A stretch of 10,459 nt of DNA from JAWLBW01 sp041687475. GTDB lineage: Bacteria > J088 > JAWLBW01. This document shows positions 1 to 4,883 of this stretch, piece by piece. The position numbers were made by a program, and so were the translations under genes. The notes under the pieces were generated by a model. That model was given only the letters and a program-made list of their open reading frames with translations. It had not been told where the DNA came from and made no database searches. Location of the stretch: contig JAWLBW010000154.1 in assembly GCA_041687475.1 (NCBI GenBank), positions 1-10,459 on the forward strand, in the 5' to 3' direction. The first letter of the stretch is position 1. Each line of letters starts with the position of its first letter.

Positions 1-662
1 CAGGTACGATTCATTTCCATGCCGTTCGCCGACATGAGCTTTTCGCCGGTGTGCACCCGAACCTTCAGCTCCTTGAAGTCCTGGAACAGCTCCTGCGGCA
101 CGGTGTCCTGCCCCGGATTCCACATTCGCCACACGGCGCCCGGCTCGCCTTCGCGGCGCACGTTCCACCAGTACATATCTCCGTTGTAGTCGTGGGTCTT
201 CGACAGCTCGGTCCAGCTTACCGAAACCCGATCGTCGGTCGTTTCGACCAATACCTCACCGTTCCACAGCTTGGCATCGGGAACCGGAATGTCGGCCACC
301 GGAATGCGAAAGCCCGTCGTGACCCAGGGCGCATCGGTATCGGTGGTCAGGTTCTTCACGTAGTAGTAGTGAGAGCCGAACAGGCTCTTGGTTTCGCTAC
401 CCAGGTACGTGAACTCGTAGCGGCCGTCGCCGTCGGCCTGCGTTTCCTGGTCGGGTTGCAACGTCAGGAAATTGTTCACGACCGAGTCGAAAGAAATTTC
501 GTAAATGCCGATCTTCGACCCGAGCGTCTTACCGTCTTCGGCGAAGTAGTGCCCGTAGATTTTTACCTGTGCGTCGTCGGCGACGACCGACCCGCAGGCC
601 GTGAGACCGACGACGGCCAAAGCCCCCACCATGCGACGTGTGATTTCGACTGCTTTTTGCAT
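1..662 (-). CDS. Predicted outer-membrane or periplasmic lipoprotein, 3' end outside the window
   Basis: The frame reads on the minus strand from ATG at 662 through the left edge without a stop, so about 220 residues are visible and the C terminus is missing. The N terminus is a bacterial lipoprotein signal: a short basic n-region (MQKAVEITRR), a hydrophobic stretch and the lipobox LTAC with the acylated Cys at residue 23. The mature part begins GSVVADDAQVKIYGHYFAEDGK and has alternating polar and aromatic beta-type sequence, including YYYVKNL, DMYWWNVRREGEP and VWRMWNPGQD. That would suit an extracytoplasmic beta-sandwich, but I recognise no family. The start is supported by the lipobox position; the ribosome binding site is only a weak GGGG about 5 bases upstream. 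It points away from everything else in the window and has a private upstream region. Function unknown; lipoprotein status is well supported. Confidence 0.85.
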   Translation of the reverse strand, partial: MQKAVEITRRMVGALAVVGLTACGSVVADDAQVKIYGHYFAEDGKTLGSKIGIYEISFDSVVNNFLTLQPDQETQADGDGRYEFTYLGSETKSLFGSHYYYVKNLTTDTDAPWVTTGFRIPVADIPVPDAKLWNGEVLVETTDDRVSVSWTELSKTHDYNGDMYWWNVRREGEPGAVWRMWNPGQDTVPQELFQDFKELKVRVHTGEKLMSANGMEMNRT

Positions 663-683
663 GACTGCCCCGTGATTCAACAG

Positions 684-697
684 AACGTTATTACGTT
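684..697. promoter_or_regulatory. Inverted repeat upstream of the lipoprotein gene
   Basis: AACGT-TATT-ACGTT is a perfect 5-bp inverted repeat with a 4-base centre, 22-35 bases upstream of the lipoprotein start codon. Read on the minus strand it also forms two direct ATAACGT-type words. Its position suits an operator or a promoter-proximal site. No convincing -35/-10 pair could be assigned, so this is a low-confidence call. Confidence 0.25.
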
Positions 698-810
698 ATG
701 CAGCTTACCCTAGTGGAAAAGGAGTGACGCTGCAGTGACACAGCTCACAATGCGGTGAAATAAGATCGTGAACCGATCTCAGCTCCTTCCTGTCCGCACC
801 CTTGGGGCGG

Positions 811-838
811 AATGGCCAATGGCCAAATGGTCAATGTT
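811..838. repeat. Short period-7 tandem array (AATGGCC-type)
   Basis: Two exact units AATGGCC AATGGCC are followed by the degenerate units AAATGGT and CAATGTT, all in seven-base register. It is the weakest of several period-7 arrays in the spacers of this window. It lies in the spacer 663-998, which otherwise holds only the lipoprotein upstream region and the first long palindromic repeat. Confidence 0.4.
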
Positions 839-850
839 CAAGGAAGAGCC

Positions 851-946
851 GCCACCTTCCCCCGGCCCCTTTCTCCTCCATATCACGGTCGTTCGGCCCT
901 GGATTGGAGGAGGACGGGGAGCAGCGCGTCGCTCCCTGCTACACGG
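851..946. repeat. Long palindromic repeat, copy 1
   Basis: The core 851-931 matches 1787-1867 in direct orientation with three differences over 81 bases. After a 4-base length difference the similarity continues into CTGCTACACGG (936-946), matching GTGCTGCACGG at 1867-1877. Internally it is an imperfect palindrome: TTCTCCTCCA (871-880) faces TGGAGGAGGA (904-913), with C-rich and CGGGG flanks that pair further. No coding function is seen. Long hairpin potential plus direct repetition suggests a dispersed or recombination-related element, but no element name can be assigned. Confidence 0.8.
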
Positions 947-998
947 GCGAAATTGCAGAACAGTGACGCCTGCTTCTACGCTGCTGCACGCGTGCACG

Positions 999-1464
999 TC
1001 AGCAGGGGAAATTCCGGAGCCGCGCATCGCCGCCGATCCACCGCTCGGTTCCAACCAGGTAGTCAACGTTGTTTGCGAGGTCTTCCAGAACGCCTTCACC
1101 GTGGCCGATGGCCTCCCATGCCGCATGGGAAAGTTCGCCGGGCGGAACTCCAGCGGTTCCCACGGTATGTCGTCTTCCTCCATGGCGAAAGACCAACTCG
1201 GTGCTCGACTCATCGACCATATAGCTGTAGAGATGCTCCGTAAGGGAAGAAGTCGGCATCCATGAACCGGTGAAAGAGCTCTGCGACGCATGCTTCGTCA
1301 ACCTTGTCGATGTGTACCCCCATGGATTCGACGAAGCCTTCACCATGGAAGCGTACGCGGCCATTCCCCCAGATGGAGAGCGTGTAAATCGGACAGGGCC
1401 CGTAGCAGAGCCCGCGTGAGAGGCGAATGAACATGCCCGCGTGAGGTCGATGTGGTACAGCCAT
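999..1464 (-). pseudogene. DUF6438-family gene broken by a single-base frameshift
   Basis: The first segment, from ATG at 1464, contains RLSRGLCYGPCPIYTLSIWG, NGRVRFHGEGFVESMG and ELFHRFMDADFFP. This is the N-terminal DUF6438 pattern (CxGxCPxYTLxIxGxG, then an ADFF-type helix end). It then hits a stop at 1210. A second frame continues the same domain with EHLYSYMVDESSTELVFRHG, GRRHTVG and a closing helix VLEDLANNVDYLVGTERWIGG, ending at 999. Removing one C from the minus-strand run CCC (plus-strand GGG at 1244-1246) restores a continuous protein of roughly 150 residues. The family has unknown function. The start is uncertain: ATG 1464 or ATG 1434, neither with a clear ribosome binding site. 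The stop codon abuts a perfect 12-bp palindrome (TGCACGCGTGCA, 985-996). A sequencing error could mimic this defect; decay is plausible because the surroundings are repeat-rich and gene-poor. Confidence 0.75.
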
Positions 1465-1507
1465 GCCAAAGCATAGCGCGATACGTAGACAGAGGCTGTC
1501 TGGACGT

Positions 1508-1637
1508 CCGTGCTGCACGGCTTATATTGCAGCCCCCCCCCTCCGTCTCCAACCCGCGCCGCAATTGCTTGGCGTGCGGAAACCGTGTGTCGACTGCGCG
1601 TGCGTATGGAGAGAGGAGGGGGAGATCGTGCGGCACG
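1508..1637. repeat. Diverged long palindromic element
   Basis: The outer words are CCGTGC-T-GCACGG (1508-1520) and CGTGC-G-GCACG (1627-1637), each itself palindromic. Inside them CCCCCTCCGTCTCC (1537-1550) faces GGAGAGAGGAGGGGG (1608-1622) as an imperfect inverted repeat, leaving a loop of about 57 bases. The plan (CGTGCNGCACG outside, C-rich/CCTCC and GGAGG arms inside) is the same as in the repeat at 1768-1877, although the primary sequence is diverged. It is assigned by architecture, so confidence is moderate. Confidence 0.5.
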
Positions 1638-1702
1638 TGCACGACGGTCGGAGGGGGAGGAAGTGGGAGCGTACCAACCGTGCTGCACGTAAGCGGACGT
1701 CC

Positions 1703-1758
1703 GACGTCCGGAGACCGACGTCCGGAGACCGACGTCCGGAGACCGACGTCCGACGACC
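1703..1758. repeat. 14-bp tandem repeat, about four units
   Basis: The unit GACGTCCGGAGACC occurs exactly three times (1703-1716, 1717-1730, 1731-1744), then once in degenerate form (1745-1758, GACGTCCGACGACC). An extra GACGTCC lies just before, at 1696-1702. Each unit contains the palindrome GACGTC. The unit is two heptamers (GACGTCC + GGAGACC), so it keeps the seven-base register of the other arrays in the window. There are no spacers, so it is not a CRISPR array. Confidence 0.9.
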
Positions 1759-1767
1759 GCCGTGCAA

Positions 1768-1877
1768 CCGTGCTGCAAGTGATCCCGCCACCTTCCCCCG
1801 GCCCCTTCCTCCTCCATATCACGGTCCATCGGCCCTGGATTGGAGGAGGACGGGGAGCAGCGCGTCGTGCTGCACGG
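1768..1877. repeat. Long palindromic repeat, copy 2
   Basis: This contains the 81-base core (1787-1867) shared with 851-931. It is the better palindrome: CCCCTTCCTCCTCCA faces TGGAGGAGGACGGGG with 14 of 15 positions paired. The outer arms also pair: CCGTGCTGCA (1768-1777) against TGCTGCACGG (1868-1877), with one mismatch. The whole 110 bases could fold as one cruciform or RNA hairpin. Together with copy 1 it brackets the decayed DUF6438 gene, the two cores being 936 bases apart. Confidence 0.8.
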
Positions 1878-2016
1878 CTGACTCCTCGCCGGCTGGTATT
1901 GGGTCGGGCTTCTCTTAGCAAGAGGAGCACCCCGTCAGCAAGGGCTATTGCAGGAAATCGGTGCGCCGACGGTCAGCAAGTCGCGTTGTTCTTATTCGGA
2001 CGTCCGAAGCGTCCGC

Positions 2017-2040
2017 CGACCACCGTGCAAGCGTACTGCA
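2017..2040. repeat. Diverged short copy of 1754-1777
   Basis: These 24 bases match 1754-1777 at 21 positions: CGACC, CCGTGCAA, CGT and CTGCA are shared in order. A GGACGTCC palindrome lies just upstream at 1998-2005, as it does near the other copies (1502-1509, 1695-1702). It is the last repeat-like piece before the promoter of the monooxygenase gene. The rest of 1878-2050 shows nothing else beyond a small hairpin, CTCTT-AGC-AAGAG, near 1912-1924. Confidence 0.5.
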
Positions 2041-2050
2041 TGGCAACCGA

Positions 2051-2079
2051 TTCGCATCGAAGCGCCGCAAAGGTATACA
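2051..2079 (+). promoter_or_regulatory. Candidate sigma-70-type promoter for the monooxygenase gene
   Basis: TTCGCA (2051-2056) and TATACA (2074-2079) are separated by 17 bases, and each matches four of six consensus positions. They sit 31 bases upstream of the ATG at 2110. A purine-rich GAGGGAGAG then acts as the ribosome binding site. Confidence 0.45.
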
Positions 2080-2109
2080 ATGGTGTTCCACGCGAGAGGG
2101 AGAGAAAGC

Positions 2110-3611
2110 ATGGCTACGGAACATTTCGACGTGTTGATTGTGGGGGCCGGCCTCTCGGGCATCGGCGCCGCCTGGCACCTGCAGCAGAACTGCCCCGACA
2201 AGTCGTACGTCATTCTAGAAGGCCGTGAGCGCATGGGCGGCACCTGGGACCTCTTTCGCTACCCGGGCATTCGCTCCGACTCCGACATGTTCACGCTCGG
2301 CTACTCGTTCCGCCCGTGGACCGAGGCGAAATCCATCGCCGACGGCCCCTCGATTCTCCGCTATATCCACGACACGGCGGCCGAGGGCGGCATCGACCGC
2401 AACATTCGCTACAACCACATGGTCAAACACGCCGCGTGGAGCAGCGACGAGAACCGGTGGACCATCGAGGCCGAACTTCCCCAGGGAAAGAAAGCGCGCA
2501 TTACCTGCAACTTCCTCTACATCTGCGGCGGCTACTACAACTACGCCAACGGTTACACCCCCGACTTCAAGGGCGCCGACAAGTTCAAGGGGCAGATCGT
2601 GCATCCCCAGCACTGGCCCGAAGACCTCGATTACAGGGGGAAGCGGGTCGTCGTCATCGGCAGCGGCGCCACCGCCGTGACCCTCGTGCCTTCAATGGCC
2701 GAAGACGCCGGGCATGTGACCATGCTGCAGCGCACGCCCACGTGGATCATGTCGCTGCCCGATCGCGACGTCGTGTCGAAGACCCTGCGCAAGGTGCTGC
2801 CCGAGAAGCCCGCCTATGACCTCGTCAGGTGGAAGAATGTACTGCTCAGCATGCTCTGGTTCCAGCTGAGCCGGCGGCGTCCCCGACTGGTCCGAAAGTT
2901 GATTTACAAGCAGCAACGCGCCATGCTGGGCCCCGACTTCGACATCGACACCCACCTGCGCCCCAGCTATCGGCCCTGGGATCAACGGCTGTGCATCGTG
3001 CCCAACGGCGACCTTTTCCACGCCCTGCGTAAGGGGAAGGCGTCGATCGTCACCGACCACATCGACACCTTCACCGACAAAGGCATACGCCTGAAGTCGG
3101 GCGACGAGCTCGAAGCCGACATCATCATTACCGCCACCGGCCTCGATATGATGCCGCTCGGCGGCGCNNNNNNNNNNCCATGACGGTCGACGGCAAGGAA
3201 GTCGATATGGGCAAGCGCATGACCTACAAGGGCATGATGCTGAGCGACGTACCCAACATGGTTTTCACCGTCGGCTACACCAACGCCTCGTGGACGCTGA
3301 AGGCCGACCTCGTGGCCACCTACACCTGCCGTCTGCTCAACTACCTGAAGAAAAACGGCTACGCCACCTTCATGCCCCACAACGACGACCCGAACATGGA
3401 GGAAGCTCCGATCATCGACCTGCAATCGGGCTACGTCTTCCGCGCGCTCGACCGCCTGCCCAAGCAGGGCTCGCGCGTACCCTGGAAGCTGTACCAGAAC
3501 TACATTCTCGATCTGGTGACCCTGCGCCTGGGACCGGTGGATGACAAAGAGATGGTGTTTTCGAAGGCCAAGCAGCCCAAGGGGAAGGGGAAAGCGGCAG
3601 CCGCAGCCTGA
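2110..3611 (+). CDS. EthA/EtaA-type Baeyer-Villiger flavin monooxygenase (interrupted by an assembly gap)
   Basis: An FAD- and NADPH-dependent monooxygenase that inserts oxygen into ketones or oxidises sulfur and nitrogen groups. Visible motifs from the ATG at 2110: FAD-binding GAGLSG at residues 12-17, the block GGTWDLFRYPGIRSDSDM near 40-57, the Baeyer-Villiger fingerprint FxGxxxHxxxW as FKGQIVHPQHW at 159-169, and the NADPH-binding GSGATA at 184-189. The segment after the gap (MTYKGMML, VGYTNASWTLKADL, LPKQGSRVPWKLYQNYILD) continues the same family. Total length is about 500 residues, close to Mycobacterium EthA (about 490), to which it is strikingly similar from memory. Ten N at 3168-3177 break the frame; the reading frames on either side differ, so the placeholder length is wrong. 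The C terminus carries a Lys/Ala-rich tail. The start follows GAGGGAGAG. No EthR-like regulator is adjacent. Physiological substrate unknown. Confidence 0.93.
3168..3177. other. Assembly gap (ten N) inside the monooxygenase gene
   Basis: Ten undetermined bases. Upstream codons start at positions equal to 1 modulo 3 and downstream codons at 0 modulo 3. A continuous protein therefore needs a true gap of 2, 5, 8, 11 and so on, not 10. EthA-like proteins have only a couple of residues between the GG before the gap and the TVDG-type segment after it, so very little sequence is probably missing. Confidence 0.95.
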
Positions 3612-3706
3612 CGGACCTGTTCGTCTCCTCCTCCGCCCCCGAAGGTGGCACTGTTTTCGTGCTACCCGAATCCGGTCACCCTGTCGCAGATCCGCCGTAG
3701 GCGGAA

Positions 3707-3765
3707 GCCTGTCGAAGCGTATACGTGCGGCCCGGTCGGGCTTCGATAAACTCAGCCCGAACGGG
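3707..3765. repeat. REP/BIME-like palindromic element, unit 1
   Basis: A leftward CTGTCGAAGC word and a rightward GCTTCGATAAACTCAGCCCG word face each other. The right half forms a hairpin, TCGGGCT (3736-3742) / AGCCCGA (3754-3760), with an 11-base loop. The TTCGA...CTCAG core is a common dispersed palindromic element in many bacterial genomes. No T-run follows, so it is unlikely to be an intrinsic terminator for the monooxygenase gene. A small hairpin CCGCC-GTA-GGCGG (about 3692-3704) precedes it. Nothing else is seen in 3612-3690. Confidence 0.7.
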
Positions 3766-3799
3766 TAAAGGGACACACCGGGTATCGGGTACTTACCGG

Positions 3800-3882
3800 T
3801 CATCCTGAGCTTGTCGAAGGGTGTACGTACGACCCGTTAACGAGTAACCGGTGCGGGCTTCGACTCGCTCAGCCCGACCGGG
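3800..3882. repeat. REP/BIME-like palindromic element, unit 2
   Basis: This has the same two-armed plan as unit 1 in direct orientation: CATCCTGAGCTTGTCGAAGG (3801-3820) faces GGCTTCGACTCGCTCAGCCC. The right-hand hairpin is CGGGCT (3854-3859) / AGCCCG (3871-3876) around an 11-base loop. It is longer than unit 1 by a middle segment (TTAACGAGTAACCGG). Two tandem units between convergent genes suggest a BIME-type cluster, which could affect mRNA 3' ends. Confidence 0.7.
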
Positions 3883-3914
3883 TTGGCGCGTGGGGTATCG
3901 CCGGCATCTCCATC

Positions 3915-3927
3915 GGGGTCAGACCCC
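3915..3927. repeat. GGGGTC-A-GACCCC palindrome
   Basis: A perfect 6-bp inverted repeat around a single central base, directly abutting the heptamer array that begins at 3928. From memory this exact word is a recurrent dispersed motif in many bacterial genomes, sometimes near REP-associated transposases. No transposase is present here. Confidence 0.55.
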
Positions 3928-3997
3928 ATCTGCCATCTGCAATCTTCCATTTTCCTTCTGCCATCTTCCTTCTGCTATCCGCCATTTGCCTTCCGCA
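3928..3997. repeat. Ten-unit degenerate heptamer array (ATCTGCC-type)
   Basis: Ten consecutive seven-base units keep perfect register: ATCTGCC, ATCTGCA, ATCTTCC, ATTTTCC, TTCTGCC, ATCTTCC, TTCTGCT, ATCCGCC, ATTTGCC, TTCCGCA. The strand is almost entirely pyrimidine except for the G and A at fixed places. The last units (from 3975) overlap the minus-strand toxin gene and encode its final residues. Confidence 0.85.
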
Positions 3998-4373
3998 AGT
4001 GCCCACCGATCCACCCGCTCATTTCGTCGAGCTCGGCCTGGCCCTTGAGCACACGTTCGACCAGAAAGTGCTCGCCTTCATCGGCCGTACAGATGAGCGC
4101 ATGGCCGTTCGTACGCAGAAACACGGCGGTCAGGGCAAAGGCCATGCGCTTGTTCCCATCCACAAACGCGTGATTACGCGCCAGACTCTGCATGAGCGCG
4201 GCGGCCTGCAGGGGCAGCGTGTCGTAATACCCTGAACGCGGCCGGGCGAGGGCGCTTTCGAGAAGCCCGGGATCGCGTACGCCCGGTTCACCACCGAAGC
4301 GCTCGATAAGCCGGGTGTGAAGATGGAGCGCCTCGTGCAGCGTGGGAAAGACAGTGTAGTCAGAGGCGCTCAC
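3975..4373 (-). CDS. doc: Doc-family (death-on-curing, Fic-fold) toxin
   Basis: 132 residues, close to phage P1 Doc (126). The Fic/Doc catalytic loop is intact: HAFVDGNKRMA at residues 68-78, with the motif His68, Phe70, Asp72 and the GNKR phosphate-binding turn. The N-terminal block (HEALHLHTRLIERFGGEPGV RDPGLLESAL) is also typical of the family. Characterised Doc proteins phosphorylate EF-Tu and stop translation; that activity is inferred here. The start is GTG at 4373, whose GTGA overlaps the antitoxin stop codon, so the two genes should be translationally coupled. The last residues (about RKANGG) are encoded inside a heptamer array, so the original C terminus may have been replaced or trimmed. 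It converges on the monooxygenase gene across the repeat region. Confidence 0.92.
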   Translation of the reverse strand: MSASDYTVFPTLHEALHLHTRLIERFGGEPGVRDPGLLESALARPRSGYYDTLPLQAAALMQSLARNHAFVDGNKRMAFALTAVFLRTNGHALICTADEGEHFLVERVLKGQAELDEMSGWIGGHLRKANGG

Positions 4374-4588
4374 CTGGCAAGCCGTTCGAGCAGTTCGGCG
4401 TTTTCATGCATGACTACTTCGGCCGCCTCGCGAAATGCCGGCCGAACCCGCGCGCGTTCGAGATACTCGCCGACGGCTTCGGTCAGAATACCGGAAATGG
4501 ATCGATTGCTTTCCTTTGCGTATTCACGCAGGTCTTCCAGTACTTTTCCGTCAATCTGCGAAGCGAATTTCACGGGATATTCTTTCAT
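4370..4588 (-). CDS. Ribbon-helix-helix antitoxin partner of the Doc toxin
   Basis: 72 residues. Residues 4-13 (YPVKFASQID) form the beta strand typical of MetJ/Arc ribbon-helix-helix proteins. They are followed by a first helix (KVLEDLREYAKESN) and a second helix starting SISGILTEAVGEYL. The charged C-terminal segment (about 50-72) should contact and neutralise the toxin. The start is ATG 4588, preceded by AGGAG at a spacing of seven bases. It lies first in the operon, as expected for an antitoxin, and overlaps the toxin by four bases. P1 Phd is a different fold, so this is an RHH-Doc pairing. It probably represses its own promoter through the two palindromes just upstream. Confidence 0.88.
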   Translation of the reverse strand: MKEYPVKFASQIDGKVLEDLREYAKESNRSISGILTEAVGEYLERARVRPAFREAAEVVMHENAELLERLAR

Positions 4589-4608
4589 GAGCGTCTCCTG
4601 ATGGCTCC

Positions 4609-4641
4609 ATCTTTCATGAAAGGTCTTGAAGTGTCAAGACC
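4609..4641 (-). promoter_or_regulatory. Toxin-antitoxin promoter with two palindromic operators
   Basis: On the minus strand a consensus -35 TTGACA (4637-4632) is followed after 17 bases by AAAGAT (4614-4609), a weak -10. The -35 lies inside a perfect inverted repeat, GGTCTTGA-AGTG-TCAAGACC (4622-4641). The spacer/-10 zone is covered by a perfect 12-bp palindrome, CTTTCATGAAAG (4611-4622). The two palindromes touch. A ribbon-helix-helix dimer bound there would block RNA polymerase, the usual autoregulation of such operons. Confidence 0.65.
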
Positions 4642-4722
4642 CGCCTGACTATGACCTTATCAAATAACTGATTCGTGAACACCAGACACCACCTACCGCC
4701 GCGACCGAAGCGGCTGCCGCGG

Positions 4723-4750
4723 CAATCCTTCATCCCCAATCCCGAATCGA
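4723..4750. repeat. Four-unit heptamer array (CAATCCC-type)
   Basis: CAATCCT, TCATCCC, CAATCCC and GAATCGA follow one another in seven-base register in the spacer upstream of the MmgE/PrpD gene. Just before it, GCCGCG (from about 4699) and CGCGGC (to about 4722) form a 6-bp inverted repeat around a 14-base loop. Confidence 0.5.
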
Positions 4751-4814
4751 CAAGCCGGGTTCAAAGTAGTCGGCTCAGGGTAGAGACGGAGTAGCCATCA
4801 GAGTAGCTGTGTGG

Positions 4815-4842
4815 GATCTGCGATCTGGATCACGCAGTCTGC
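4815..4842. repeat. Four-unit heptamer array (GATCTGC-type)
   Basis: GATCTGC, GATCTGG, ATCACGC and AGTCTGC stand in seven-base register, ending 41 bases before the chosen start of the MmgE/PrpD gene. An in-frame GTG at 4809 would translate through this array, which argues against it as the start codon. Confidence 0.5.
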
Positions 4843-4883
4843 ATGGTGCAGCGCGTCACTCTCTGCTAAACTGGATCGTCTGG

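Noticed and set aside
51..713. Plus-strand open frame of 220 codons over the lipoprotein gene
   Set aside because: The minus strand encodes a signal peptide with lipobox and normal-looking protein; the plus-strand product has repetitive Val/Arg/His content and no domain.
1703..1758. Possible CRISPR array
   Set aside because: Units of 14 bases are directly adjacent with no spacers, and there are no cas genes. The heptamer arrays fail for the same reason.
851..1877. Classical integron attC sites
   Set aside because: The long palindromes have the right size but lack the RYYYAAC and GTTRRRY core words at their ends, and no integrase gene is present. Kept only as a geometric analogy.
1452..2228. 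Plus-strand open frame of 258 codons through the repeat region
   Set aside because: It consists of translated tandem repeats and palindromes (Arg/Pro/Thr runs) and runs into the monooxygenase gene in another frame. The same applies to the minus-strand frames over 1340-1930 and 1465-1829.
4809..4883. GTG 4809 as start of the MmgE/PrpD gene
   Set aside because: The 25 extra codons run through a heptamer array and match nothing in the family; ATG 4884 gives the expected N terminus.
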